A DNA stretch of 64,000 nucleotides from assembly GCF_034424545.1 (NCBI RefSeq), contig NZ_CP139971.1:1240001-1304000 (forward strand), read 5' to 3'. This DNA is from Trinickia caryophylli (lineage in GTDB: Bacteria; Pseudomonadota; Gammaproteobacteria; Burkholderiales; Burkholderiaceae). The notes below the pieces were generated by a model that was not told where the DNA came from, searched no databases, and saw nothing but the letters and a program-made list of their open reading frames with translations. A program made the translations under genes and the position numbers. This document shows positions 52,798 through 62,063 of the stretch, piece by piece. How positions within the stretch are numbered: position 1 is the first letter of the stretch; every line of letters starts with the position of its first letter.

Positions 52798-54708
52798 GTG
52801 TACTCAATTTCGTTTTCGAAACGGGCGCTCGCCTGTTTGGCCCTGGGAGGCGCCGCGCTATTGTCCTCCGCCGGGGCCAGCGCAGGATCGAAAGGCACGC
52901 TGCTGCTCAACCGCATCGGCCCCGTCACCTCGGAGCTGTACATATCGAATGCCGACGGCACGAACGAACACAAGCTGATTCCATCGACCGGCATGGATTA
53001 CCACGCCTCCTACTCGAAAGACGGGCAGTGGATCGTATTCACGTCCGAGCGCGATGGGCTCGGCCAGTCGAACCTCTACCGCGTCCGCGTGGATGGAACC
53101 GGCCTCGAGCGGCTCACGAGCCATGTAGCGGTAGACGACGCCGCCGTCTTTTCTCCGACGGACCCCGACACCATCGCCTTCGTCTCCTCCCGGCGCGGCA
53201 CCGACGGCTTCGGCACAACGAACATCTGGACCTTGAAGATTTCCACCGGTGCGCTGAAGAACGTCACCGGCGCATTGAGCTTCGATCCGGCCAGGCCCCA
53301 TAGCTTCTTCCGTCCGTCGTGGTCGCCGGACGGCAAATGGCTGGCGTTGTCATCCGATATCGGCTCCGATTGGCGGGGCCACAATCTGCCGAACGGTTGG
53401 GAGCGCACGCAGGAAAGCAGCATCTATCTGATCCGGCCGGATGGCTCGGGCTGGAAAAAAATCGCGGCCAACCCCGGCTACGACGAAGGCTCGCCTTCAT
53501 GGTCGCCGGATGGCAAACAGGTGGTCTTCTACGAAACGCCCGTCGAATCGACCTGGGGTGCGCACCGCCCCGAATCGATCAACTCGGTCAGCTCGCAGCT
53601 CGTTTCCGTCGACGTTTCCACGTTCGCGCGAACGACACTGACGTCGAGCGCGGGCTTCAAGGTCTTCCCGCAATATCTGAGCGCAACGAACGTGGCCTAC
53701 CACGTCAAAGGCGGCGATACGGAAGGCATTTACACCACGGCCGGAACGTTTCGATCGACGACCAACACCGGGATTCGCTCGCCGCGCTATTCGCCTGACG
53801 GCACCGCGATGGTCTACGAAAAAGTCACGTTCGGTCCTGCCCATGCCAACGGCACCCCGCTCTTCTCGTTCGACCCCGCCTGGACCTACCGATATACCGA
53901 TGTCTTTCCGCTGCTGTCGAAAGATCGCAAGAAACTCGCGTACACGGAAAAGGCGATCAATTCGTCGATCGCCATCGTCAATCCCGATTTTTCGGGTTAT
54001 ACGCGCATCTACGATCCCGCCACGAGCGGCCTCGATCCCGCCCTGATCGCGCAGGGCCTGGCCGGCGCCTTTCAGCCTGCCTGGTCGCCGGACCGGCAAT
54101 GGGTAGCCTTCGGCGTGGGCAACTGGTTCTTCACGCGCGGCACGGGCCCCGGCTGGATCGTGCGCATCAAGGCCGACGGAAGTATGAACGGCCGTCCGGA
54201 AGTGCTCACGGATGGCTCCATTAACGCCGGCTTTCCAAGCTATTCGCCGGACGGCAAGAAAATCGTCTATCGCGTGTGGAGTACCGACGTGAAAGGCCTG
54301 CGCATCCTCGATCTCGACCACGGCACGACGACGATCCTGACGAGCGAAGCCGACAACCTGCCGGGATGGTCACCGGACGGCAGCAGGATCGTTTTCACGC
54401 GCAAGCAGCCCGATCCGAGCGATGCGAACAGGTTCAACTATGACGTGTTCACGATCAAGCCCGACGGCACCGGCCTCGCGCGCCTGACCTCGGACGGCTC
54501 GAACCAGGGCCACGCCGTCTGGACCTGGGACGGCCGCATTGCATACAGCTCGGGCACGTATGGCTTCAGAGACGAACTCGCGCTCTACGACAACTCGTTT
54601 CAACCCGACGGCCAGAATTGGCTGATGAACGCCGACGGAAGCGATCCGCATGCGATTACGGATACGCTTTGGGAGGAGGCGATGCCGTTGTACGTGCCGA
54701 GCCTGTAA
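52798..54708 (+). CDS. Secreted TolB-like beta-propeller (PD40-repeat) protein
   Basis: 636 residues from GTG 52798 after GGAGG. A signal peptide (about 1-30) ends near AGASAGS. The rest is a series of PD40 repeats: YSKDGQWIVF, WSPDGKWLAL, WSPDGKQVVF, YSPDGTAMVY, WSPDRQWVAF, YSPDGKKIVY and WSPDGSRIVF. This suggests a propeller of six to eight blades. No catalytic domain is attached, so binding or scaffold function in the periplasm or outside is likely. It stands alone, right after the IS21 remnant. It is distinct from housekeeping TolB in its length and lack of the Tol context. Confidence 0.85.
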   Translation: MYSISFSKRALACLALGGAALLSSAGASAGSKGTLLLNRIGPVTSELYISNADGTNEHKLIPSTGMDYHASYSKDGQWIVFTSERDGLGQSNLYRVRVDGTGLERLTSHVAVDDAAVFSPTDPDTIAFVSSRRGTDGFGTTNIWTLKISTGALKNVTGALSFDPARPHSFFRPSWSPDGKWLALSSDIGSDWRGHNLPNGWERTQESSIYLIRPDGSGWKKIAANPGYDEGSPSWSPDGKQVVFYETPVESTWGAHRPESINSVSSQLVSVDVSTFARTTLTSSAGFKVFPQYLSATNVAYHVKGGDTEGIYTTAGTFRSTTNTGIRSPRYSPDGTAMVYEKVTFGPAHANGTPLFSFDPAWTYRYTDVFPLLSKDRKKLAYTEKAINSSIAIVNPDFSGYTRIYDPATSGLDPALIAQGLAGAFQPAWSPDRQWVAFGVGNWFFTRGTGPGWIVRIKADGSMNGRPEVLTDGSINAGFPSYSPDGKKIVYRVWSTDVKGLRILDLDHGTTTILTSEADNLPGWSPDGSRIVFTRKQPDPSDANRFNYDVFTIKPDGTGLARLTSDGSNQGHAVWTWDGRIAYSSGTYGFRDELALYDNSFQPDGQNWLMNADGSDPHAITDTLWEEAMPLYVPSL

Positions 54709-54717
54709 CTTTGCGAT

Positions 54718-54746
54718 GGCGGCTTTGCCGCACGAAAGAAGCCGCC
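54718..54746. terminator. Hairpin between convergent genes, possible terminator
   Basis: GGCGGCTT and AAGCCGCC pair perfectly around a 13-nt loop, 10 bp after the propeller gene. There is no T run, so it is only a weak candidate for transcription termination for this gene or for the convergent redoxin gene. Confidence 0.4.
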
Positions 54747-54805
54747 CGGCCCCTGGTCCGAGCGACTTCCTTCCTTCGCGGTGCGCACGCGCGACGCTCG
54801 CGACG

Positions 54806-55360
54806 TTACGCCGTCATTTTCCATTTGATCGAGCAGCCGAACGCCGGGTTTTGCACCTCGGGCCCGCTACCGGTGCTGGCGATTTGCTTCATCGCGTCGA
54901 AGAGCTCCCGCGGCGCATCGGGTATCGGTCCTTTGCGCGAAGCATCCAGCCGCCCCCGATATCGCAGGTGCAGCGTCGCATCGAAGCCGTAAAACTCGGG
55001 CGTGCATACCGCGCCGTACGCTCGCGCAACGTCCTGAGTCTCGTCATAGAGGTACGGAAACGGTAGTTGCAGTTCCGTACTCAATGCCACCATGCGCTCG
55101 AACGAGTCTTCGGGATAAGTCGCCGCATCGTTGGAATTGATCGCCACGGTGCCAACGCCCAGCGCCGCGAGTTCGCGCGCATCGCGCAGCAGATGCGGCA
55201 GAATCGCCTTCACATAGGGGCAGTGATTGCACATGAAAACGACCACGAGCCCGTCGCGGCCGCGCACGTCATCGAGCGTGTACATCCGGCCGTCGGTCGC
55301 GGGCAACGCGAATGCGGGCGCCGCCACGCCGAGTTCGTCTGCGGGAGATTCGGTAGCCAT
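54806..55360 (-). CDS. Thioredoxin-fold redoxin (AhpC/TSA-like)
   Basis: 184 residues. ELGVAAPAFALPATDGRMYT leads into the active-site loop VVFMCNHCPYVKAILPHLLR, with C44-N-H-C47 and conserved VAINSNDAATYPEDSFERMV. VARAYGAVCTPEFYGFDATL is the cis-Pro region. No signal peptide, so cytosolic. Members act as thiol-disulfide exchangers or peroxidases. It does not have a recognised operon partner. Confidence 0.9.
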   Translation of the reverse strand: MATESPADELGVAAPAFALPATDGRMYTLDDVRGRDGLVVVFMCNHCPYVKAILPHLLRDARELAALGVGTVAINSNDAATYPEDSFERMVALSTELQLPFPYLYDETQDVARAYGAVCTPEFYGFDATLHLRYRGRLDASRKGPIPDAPRELFDAMKQIASTGSGPEVQNPAFGCSIKWKMTA

Positions 55361-55405
55361 TGATCGCTCCTTGCGTCTCGAGTATGTCTCGCATTGGAGC
55401 GCCCA

Positions 55406-55803
55406 TTATCGCTTCGCCGGGCGCGACGTGCTCTTCATCGCGATTTGGACGCTCTCGTCGAGCGGCTTCAACAGCGCGGTCAACGTGCTTTTCGCCGCTT
55501 CGTGAGCGCTGTCGCTCAGCGCCAGCGTTTCGGCCGCGGTTTTGGCCGTGCTCTCGAGTTGCTTGCCGGTGCGCTGCTGCTCGAACGCCTTGCCCTCGGT
55601 TCGCGATATCGCGCCAGTTGCAACACATGGAGCGCAACAAAAAACACCGTCAACGTCGTGATGAGGTCCGCATACGAAATCAGCCAGCGCTCGGAGCGCT
55701 CTTCGGCGTTGCCGTCGCGTTCGTGTCCGGCGGAATCGGACGGGCCACGCTTGCCGGTGACAAAGGGATTAATGACGTGAGAATCCGAGGGAGCCGAAAA
55801 TAT
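55406..55803 (-). pseudogene. MotB-like (flagellar/TolR-type stator) gene remnant
   Basis: One minus-strand frame reads RSERWLISYADLITTLTVFF then VALHVLQLARYRE, the transmembrane start of MotB/OmpA-type stator proteins. After a frameshift a second frame continues with FEQQRTGKQLESTAKTAAET, LALSDSAHEAAKSTLTALLK and stops at 55406. The peptidoglycan-binding OmpA domain is absent. No start codon is linked. It is a decayed fragment. Confidence 0.62.
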
Positions 55804-55873
55804 AGTGCGGATGAGCCTGTCTTCATTTTATAGCGCGCCTTTTTGCCGCAAGCGGCTCCGGTAAACGAGTAAC

Positions 55874-55899
55874 GCCCTCATCCGCGAATGAATGAGGGC
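55874..55899. terminator. Hairpin downstream of small secreted protein gene
   Basis: GCCCTCAT and ATGAGGGC form a perfect 8-bp stem with a 10-nt loop, 70 bp after the stop of the minus-strand gene at 55969-56244. No U tract follows, so termination is only likely, not certain. Confidence 0.4.
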
Positions 55900-55968
55900 A
55901 GCGGGCCGGCAGCCATCGCCGGACCGCGTTTCGACATTTCGGCAGCCTGGCTTGCAGGCCCCACGTAC

Positions 55969-56244
55969 TTAGCGCACACCGCGATAAAGCGTCCGAAGGT
56001 TGCTGTCGGACACGCTCGAACCGGTGCCAACCGCGCCGCCGTCGCTGCCGCCCACACCCGAATCGTTCGAGATCACGGCGCCTTGCTCCGCTGCGAGCGT
56101 TTGAGCGCTCACGCCGCGTTGCGAGGCGGGTGCGCCCGCATCAGGCCGATAGAACGGCGCGGGACCATAGCCGCTTGCGAAGGCGGGAGCCGCAACGGCG
56201 GCGGAAACAGCAACCAACAGGGCAGAAATAAGCTTCGTGTTCAT
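55969..56244 (-). CDS. Small secreted protein, DUF4148-like
   Basis: 91 residues. A clear signal peptide (MNTKLISALLVAVSAAVAAP to FAS, about 1-24) is followed by a short mature domain SGYGPAPFYRPDAGAPASQR and a Gly/Ser-rich end. Small exported proteins of this style, often carrying DUF4148, are abundant in Burkholderiaceae, with unknown role. The codons and signal peptide make it a real gene. It is isolated. Confidence 0.72.
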   Translation of the reverse strand: MNTKLISALLVAVSAAVAAPAFASGYGPAPFYRPDAGAPASQRGVSAQTLAAEQGAVISNDSGVGGSDGGAVGTGSSVSDSNLRTLYRGVR

Positions 56245-56475
56245 GATTCACTCCGATGATGTTCGTAATGTCGGGATGCGCCCGATCGGTAGATCGTTCG
56301 TGGCGCTTCGTATTCAACGTTGACGGAATGAAGTGTAAGGATCCGGCCCGCGCAGACAAAGATGCGGAAGCCGACAACACATTTCCTGGAAAACGAACAA
56401 TCAGGGTGAACCCGGATCCCGATGGTGCGACCCCAATTCGTAAGGCCGACGGAGGCCGGCCGCCGGCAAGCTGGC

Positions 56476-58260
56476 CTACGACAGCGCGCCGGGCGGGCTG
56501 ACCGAGGAAGCGTGGGCGAGCAGTTCCTGGTAGCGGCGATAGCTGCCGCAGCGCTGGAACTTGGCGGCATACATCGCCGCATCGGCCTTGTGCAGCAGCT
56601 CTTCGGCCGTGGTGCCGTCCGTTGGAAACTCACTGATGCCGATACTCGCGCCCACTTGCACCACTGCCTCGCCCACGCGCAACACCTCGTTCATGGCTTC
56701 GACGATGCGTGCGGCGATTTCCACGACAGCATCGGGCGCCTGAGCGTCGGTCACGAGTACGATGAATTCGTCGCCGCCCAGGCGGGCAGCGACGTCGCTA
56801 TGGCGCAGCGTATTCGTCAGGCGCTCCGCCACCGCCACGAGTGTCTGATCTCCGGCGCGGTGGCCCAACTGGTCGTTGATTTGCTTGAATCGATCGAGGT
56901 CGACGAATATCACCGCGAGCGTCGCCCCCGTCTCGGACGCCTTTCGAATCGCGGCGTCGAGCTTATTCATGAAAAGCATGCGGTTCGGCAGCCCGGTCAA
57001 CGCATCGTGGCCGGCCAGATGCGTCAGCTCGCGCTGTTTCGCATGCAGATCCATCATCTGCAGCTGGATCTCGCGACGCATGCTCGCGAAGCAGCGTGCG
57101 AGAATGCCGATCTCGTCCGAACGTTCGACAGGCAGCTTTTCGTTGTCGGGCTGATCGAATACCCGTGTCGCGGCTCGCGCGAGCGTATGCAACGGCTTCG
57201 TCAGAGCCCGCGCGAACAGGATGGCGAGCATCAGCGCCAGGAAACTTGAAACAAGCACCATATGCACGATGCGGGTGCCGAGCGCATTGGCGGGAATCAA
57301 CACGTCCGACAACGGCCGCGTCAAACCGAGAACAACGAAGCCGTTTTCCGTGGAGTCGCCGAAAGGTGTGCGTGTGAAGGCGAAAATCTGCGTGTCGCTT
57401 GCTTCGGCAAGCCCGCTCGCCGCAATGCGGCCGGATAGTTGTTCGAACAACGGTTTGGTGGCGGGGAAGCTGTCCTGCATGAGCACGCGGCGGCCGCGTT
57501 CGAACCCGAACGTAAGCGAGGGATCGGGGTGCACGAGGAAATCGCCCCATCGGTTGGCCATGTAGACCTGATAGCGCTCGGGCAGATCCCGCGCCAGCCG
57601 GCTGAACACCTTGGTGAGGTCCACGTCGATCACGAGCACGCCCGCGTTCGGATTGCCGGGTGCCGCGATGGGCGTGGCTACCCGAACGGTTGGTCTGCCT
57701 TCGGCAGCGTGCGTCCCATCCTCCCGATTGATGCCGATAGGAGAGAGATAAATGTGGCCCGGCGCCAACCCGAGCGTATCGAAGACATAAGCGAATTGGC
57801 CTTTTTCCTGCAAACCCTCATCGGGCACCACGACGATTCCGCCAGGCGCACGGTCGAGACGGACGCGCTCGAGGCCGTACTCGTCGCGGGAGATCAGGCG
57901 AATCTGCAGATAATCGGGGTGATGGAGCATGAAGCTGATGAACACTTGCTGCAGCCGCCTGCGCCGATCGGCAGGCGTATTGCCGGGCGCTGTTGCGCCG
58001 GACCCATTGTCTTTCGTGCTCGCCACGGTTGCCGCGGAAGGCATAGCGGCGAGCACAAGTGCATCGTCGGCCACGTCCTTGAGCACGGTCGTGAAGCGTT
58101 GCCCGAGCAGCTTCGTCGAAGTAATGAGGTTGCGCCGCGCCTCGTCCGCGAGCATTGCCCGGTTGGCGCGGTAAGCGTAGTAGCCGGTCGCGCCGGAGGC
58201 GGCCACCCCGATCGTGGCGACGAGCACCAGCAATTGCGAAGTCAGGCCGAGCTTCATCAT
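56476..58260 (-). CDS. Membrane-bound diguanylate cyclase with periplasmic sensor domain and HAMP
   Basis: 594 residues from ATG 58260, whose first bases overlap the preceding gene stop (ATGA). Topology: helix 1 at about 6-25, a large periplasmic Cache-like domain (26-305), helix 2 (about 306-328), HAMP-like segment (RALTKPLHTLARAATRVFDQ), then a GGDEF domain (about 400-575). The GGDEF domain has HDALTGLPNRMLFMNKLDAA and the intact RLGGDEFIVL. No I-site RxxD was seen just before it. It makes cyclic di-GMP, probably in response to a ligand bound in the periplasm and linked to the co-translated binding protein. Confidence 0.92.
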   Translation of the reverse strand: MMKLGLTSQLLVLVATIGVAASGATGYYAYRANRAMLADEARRNLITSTKLLGQRFTTVLKDVADDALVLAAMPSAATVASTKDNGSGATAPGNTPADRRRRLQQVFISFMLHHPDYLQIRLISRDEYGLERVRLDRAPGGIVVVPDEGLQEKGQFAYVFDTLGLAPGHIYLSPIGINREDGTHAAEGRPTVRVATPIAAPGNPNAGVLVIDVDLTKVFSRLARDLPERYQVYMANRWGDFLVHPDPSLTFGFERGRRVLMQDSFPATKPLFEQLSGRIAASGLAEASDTQIFAFTRTPFGDSTENGFVVLGLTRPLSDVLIPANALGTRIVHMVLVSSFLALMLAILFARALTKPLHTLARAATRVFDQPDNEKLPVERSDEIGILARCFASMRREIQLQMMDLHAKQRELTHLAGHDALTGLPNRMLFMNKLDAAIRKASETGATLAVIFVDLDRFKQINDQLGHRAGDQTLVAVAERLTNTLRHSDVAARLGGDEFIVLVTDAQAPDAVVEIAARIVEAMNEVLRVGEAVVQVGASIGISEFPTDGTTAEELLHKADAAMYAAKFQRCGSYRRYQELLAHASSVSPPGALS

Positions 58261-59390
58261 TGAAACCGTTGCGGTCGTTCGCCCGACACGATGCGGCGCC
58301 ACAGTGATTCGCGCTCGTCGATATTCTCCACGGGCCGGGTCCAGTAGAGGTGCGCTCCTGCACCGGCCTCCGAGGCCGGCATGAGGGTATTGGCCAGGCC
58401 CTGGCGCTCGGTGAGCAGTGCGCCCACGTGCGGTTCCAGCATGGCGTTGATCCAGGCGTGAGCGAGTTCGTGGTTTCTCGCCCCGCGCGTCATCGCCCAG
58501 CAATCGAGCCACGCGAGCGCGCCCTCGTCGGGAATGACGTAGCCGACATCCGCGCCGGCGCGCCGCAGCAGTTCCACCTGCTGGGTGCCGTAATTGCCGA
58601 ACATCAGCGCCGCCCGGTGCTCGACGAACAATGCCGTCGCCTCTTCCGGCAATGTGTAGAACGTCAGAAGATTGCGGCGCAGTTCGACGAGCCTCAGGGC
58701 CACCTTGTGCATTTGTTCAGGCGATAGGTGAAACGGATCGCGATAGCCCAAAGTCAACGCCGTAAATGAGAAATTGTGCTGCGCGCTATTGAAATCGAGC
58801 ACGCGGCCGCGATAGCGCGGATTCCACAGTTCGCTCATCGAACGCGGCGCGACGGGCACTTGCTTGCGATCGTAGATCAGCCCGATCGAGGAGTATGTGA
58901 ACGGTATCGCATAAACGCCTCCGTCTCGCACGATTCCGCCAATCGCCTCGCGCTGCCGGAAGGTCGGCAACTGGCGGCGCGTATTGGGAAGCTTCGACAG
59001 ATCGAGTTGTTGAAGCAGATTCTCTCGCGTATAGCGCTCGATTTCGGCGGTATTCGCGGCAATGACGTCGAACGGCGGCGGAGAACCGGCATGCATGCGC
59101 GCTGCCAGCGTCTCGTCCGAGTCGACCATGGTCACTTCCACCTTCGCGCGAAAACGCGTTTCGAACGCTTTGACGACGTCGGCATCGGCATAGCCGGGCC
59201 ACGCGAGAACTCGTAAGACGTTTCCCGTCTCAGTCGAATCGGACGCGCTCCAAGCCGATTGGCCGGGCACATAAAGCGCGACGAATGAGCAGACCGCCCA
59301 AGCGGCGAATGTCCGCCAATGCCGATTGACACGGATTCTCCCGATCAATCCCCGTACGGCGGAATGCAGGTATTGGCTATTCTTGCGCAT
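58257..59390 (-). CDS. Periplasmic extracellular solute-binding protein (PotD/iron-binding type), coupled to a diguanylate cyclase
   Basis: About 377 residues from ATG 59390. A signal peptide precedes ASDSTETGNVLRVLAWPGYA. The family-1-like pattern includes VVKAFETRFRAKVEVTMVDS, FDVIAANTAEIERY, AIPFTYSSIGLIYD and PDEGALAWLDCWAMTRGARN. It resembles spermidine/putrescine- or iron-type binding proteins. There are no permease or ATPase genes around. Instead the stop overlaps the diguanylate cyclase start, so it may act as a sensor partner rather than transport component. Confidence 0.86.
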   Translation of the reverse strand: MRKNSQYLHSAVRGLIGRIRVNRHWRTFAAWAVCSFVALYVPGQSAWSASDSTETGNVLRVLAWPGYADADVVKAFETRFRAKVEVTMVDSDETLAARMHAGSPPPFDVIAANTAEIERYTRENLLQQLDLSKLPNTRRQLPTFRQREAIGGIVRDGGVYAIPFTYSSIGLIYDRKQVPVAPRSMSELWNPRYRGRVLDFNSAQHNFSFTALTLGYRDPFHLSPEQMHKVALRLVELRRNLLTFYTLPEEATALFVEHRAALMFGNYGTQQVELLRRAGADVGYVIPDEGALAWLDCWAMTRGARNHELAHAWINAMLEPHVGALLTERQGLANTLMPASEAGAGAHLYWTRPVENIDERESLWRRIVSGERPQRFQ

Positions 59391-59590
59391 TCGACTGCCT
59401 TTTCCAGACCAGCGACCAGTACCGTCGGCCGACGATGCCATAAAACAAATCTGTCCGCAATCGGCGGTGCCGGCTCAACGTCAGGATTTCACCCCGACGA
59501 AACACCAGTCGCGATACGATGTCGTCCGGTCACCGCGTCCACCGCTTCCCATGGCAGGGCGCGGGAGCCACGCAAACACTGGATTTCTCC

Positions 59591-60499
59591 ATGAAGCTGT
59601 CCTTCGAAGCCCTTGAAGCGCTTGACGCCATCGACCGTACCGGCACTTTCGCCGAAGCGGCCGAACTGCTGCATCGCGCGCCGTCGTCGCTTACCTACCT
59701 TGTACAAAAGCTCGAAAGCGATCTCGACGTCGAACTGTTCGATCGCAGCGGCAGACGCGCGAAGCTCACCCATGCGGGGCGGGTTGTCGTGGAAGAGGGG
59801 CGGCGGCTGCTGAACGCCGCCGAGCAGTTGGAGCTGAAGGCACGGCGCATTCAGGACGGCTGGGAAACCGAGTTGCGCCTATGCATCGACGAAATCCTGC
59901 CCTTCGATGCGCTATGGCCTCACGTGCATGCGTTCTACGATCTCGAGATGGACACACGCCTGCGGCTGTCCACGGAGGTGCTCGGCGGCAGTTGGGATGC
60001 ACTCCTCACGCGCCGCGCGGACCTCGTAGTGGGCGCGGCCGGCGACCCGCCGCAGTTGCCTCACATCGTCGCCCGCCCGGTGGGAACGCTGCGCCACGTG
60101 TTCGCGGTCTCCCCCGACCATCCGCTCGCACGGCTACCCGAGCCTTTGACGATGGAAACGATCGTCCGCTATCGCGGCGCCGTGATCAGCGATACGTCCC
60201 GGGAGCTGCAGCCGCGCTCGATCGCCACGGGCAACGGTCAGCCCGTGATTGCCGTCCCCACGCTCGCCGCGAAGCTCGCGGCTCAATGCGAAGGGCTGGC
60301 TGTCGGAACCTTGCCGGAATGCATCGCCCGACGGGCGATCGAAGCAGGCAGGCTCGTCGCTCGGCGCGTGACGAACATGCGCGAGGAAACCTGCTGCTAT
60401 CTTGCCTGGCGTGACGACGAAGCCGGCCGGGCGCTGCACTGGTGGGTCGAACAACTCGATCGTCCCGATCTGGTCGAGCGCTTCACTGCCCGGATCTGA
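59591..60499 (+). CDS. LysR-family transcriptional regulator (YhaJ-like)
   Basis: 302 residues from ATG 59591. DNA-binding domain MKLSFEALEALDAIDRTGTF and AEAAELLHRAPSSLTYLVQK. The effector domain includes LRLCIDEILPFDALWPHVHA, and GTLPECIARRAIEAGRLVAR at the end. DNA-binding residues HRAPSSLTY instead of the common QPALS are the YhaJ/DhbR style. It is divergent from the binding-protein gene (200 bp gap) and converges on the winged-helix regulator with a 17-bp overlap. Confidence 0.9.
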   Translation: MKLSFEALEALDAIDRTGTFAEAAELLHRAPSSLTYLVQKLESDLDVELFDRSGRRAKLTHAGRVVVEEGRRLLNAAEQLELKARRIQDGWETELRLCIDEILPFDALWPHVHAFYDLEMDTRLRLSTEVLGGSWDALLTRRADLVVGAAGDPPQLPHIVARPVGTLRHVFAVSPDHPLARLPEPLTMETIVRYRGAVISDTSRELQPRSIATGNGQPVIAVPTLAAKLAAQCEGLAVGTLPECIARRAIEAGRLVARRVTNMREETCCYLAWRDDEAGRALHWWVEQLDRPDLVERFTARI

Positions 60500-62063
60500 C
60501 CGGCTCGCCAGCCTCTCCACTGCGTTGCCGGATGCCGAGCGACGGAACGTACGCCGCCGGTTCATCCATGGCTTCGCCAATCGCCGCGCCGATCGCCTCG
60601 CAGTGCCGCCATACTTCGCTCGGCACGCTCGTGAGTTCGCGCCGCAGCGCTCGACGCTCCAGGTAGCGCGTATAAGCGTGCTCGGCGGCCTTGCGTTCGC
60701 CATGATCGTCGAGCTGCTGCAGCGCATAGGCGCGCGTGATCTCGAGCAGGCGGTAGCGGGCGGGGGCTCCCTCGCGCTCGCGAACGACAAGCGACTTGGA
60801 CACGAGGCCCTCCAGTGCATCGAGCACCTCGGCCCTCGAGTAACCCTGCTCCCAGAGCACCTCGCAGGCTGCATCGAACGAGAACCCGTTCGCGAACACC
60901 CCGAGCCAGCGCAGCAGGACGCGCTGCGCGCCGTCGAGTAGCCGGTAGCTCCAATCGAGCATCGCCTTCAAAGTCTGATGACGCGGCAGCGCCGTCCTGA
61001 AACCGCCGCTCAGAATCGAAAAATGATCGGCGAGATGCGCCGTCAGCACGTCGAGGCCCAACACCGCCGCCCGCGCGGCCGCAAGCTCGATCGCAAGCGG
61101 AATACCATCGAGGCGCCGACAGATCAGTGCAGCCAGCGCGAGGCCGAAATCATCCAGCTCGAACCTCGGGTCTCTCGCCTGCGCACGCGCGAGAAAGAGC
61201 TGAACCGCGCTGGCCCGCAATATCCCTTCGCGGCCGTCGTCTTCGCCGGGGACGTCGAGCGGCGGCACTTGGTGGAGCCGCTCCTGTTCGATGCGCAGCG
61301 CCTCGCGACTCGTGGCAAGCACATGCAGCGTACCGTTGGCCGCCGTCATCGCATCGGCCATATGGGCCGCCATGTCGATCAGATGCTCGCAGTTGTCGAG
61401 AACGATCAGCGTGTGCCGGCCCGCCAAGCCGGCGCAGATCGCTGCCAGCGAAACCGGCCGCTCGGCCAGGGCCACGCCGAGCGAGTCCGCAAGGACACCG
61501 AGGGCGCTACCCGGGTCCGATGCCGTGGCGAGCGGCACAAACGCCACGCCGTCGGCAAAACGCGCCCTCACGCGCGACGCCACTTCCAACGCGACGCGGG
61601 TCTTGCCTATTCCGCCCGCGCCGACCAGCGTGACGACACGCGCCGTATCGAGCGCCGCCACGATGTTGTCGATCGAGCTCTGGCGGCCAACGAGCGTGGA
61701 TGAGGAAGGGGGCATGCTGCGCGGTATCGCGGCCGGCACGCCCGCTGCCGTCCCCGGCGCGGGCGGCGGCTCGCCCCGAACCCCGAGGAGCCGATAGCCG
61801 CGGCCCGGCACGGTGACGATCAGATCGCGGTCCTCCCGAAGCGCCTTGCGAAGCGCCGCAATATGCACTTGCAGATTGTTTTCCTGTACGACGGTGTCGG
61901 GCCAGACTTCGCGCATGATCGCCTCTTTCGAGACCAGCGCGCCGCGCGCTTGGATCAATAGCTCGAAGATATCGAACGCGCGGCTGCCGATCTGCACCGC
62001 GCCGCCATGGGAACGAATTTCGCGACTTTGCAGAAAGACATGAAGTTGTCCAACCTGAATCAT
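60483..62063 (-). CDS. Winged-helix (OmpR/CadC-type) regulator fused to an NB-ARC/AAA-like ATPase
   Basis: About 526 residues from ATG 62063 (ATG 62087 is possible). N-terminal Trans_reg_C winged helix (about 10-95): IGSRAFDIFELLIQARGALV, SKEAIMREVWPDTVV, VPGRGYRLLG. The central NTPase has Walker A VTLVGAGGIGKTRVALEVAS, Walker B HTLIVLDNCEHLID and sensor VLATSREALRI. The C-terminal part is helical (RYRLLEITRAYALQQLDDHG) without clear TPR repeats. This AfsR/SARP-like layout controls secondary or inducible metabolism. It is divergent from the cytochrome gene, which it may regulate. Confidence 0.88.
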   Translation of the reverse strand: MIQVGQLHVFLQSREIRSHGGAVQIGSRAFDIFELLIQARGALVSKEAIMREVWPDTVVQENNLQVHIAALRKALREDRDLIVTVPGRGYRLLGVRGEPPPAPGTAAGVPAAIPRSMPPSSSTLVGRQSSIDNIVAALDTARVVTLVGAGGIGKTRVALEVASRVRARFADGVAFVPLATASDPGSALGVLADSLGVALAERPVSLAAICAGLAGRHTLIVLDNCEHLIDMAAHMADAMTAANGTLHVLATSREALRIEQERLHQVPPLDVPGEDDGREGILRASAVQLFLARAQARDPRFELDDFGLALAALICRRLDGIPLAIELAAARAAVLGLDVLTAHLADHFSILSGGFRTALPRHQTLKAMLDWSYRLLDGAQRVLLRWLGVFANGFSFDAACEVLWEQGYSRAEVLDALEGLVSKSLVVREREGAPARYRLLEITRAYALQQLDDHGERKAAEHAYTRYLERRALRRELTSVPSEVWRHCEAIGAAIGEAMDEPAAYVPSLGIRQRSGEAGEPVRSGQ

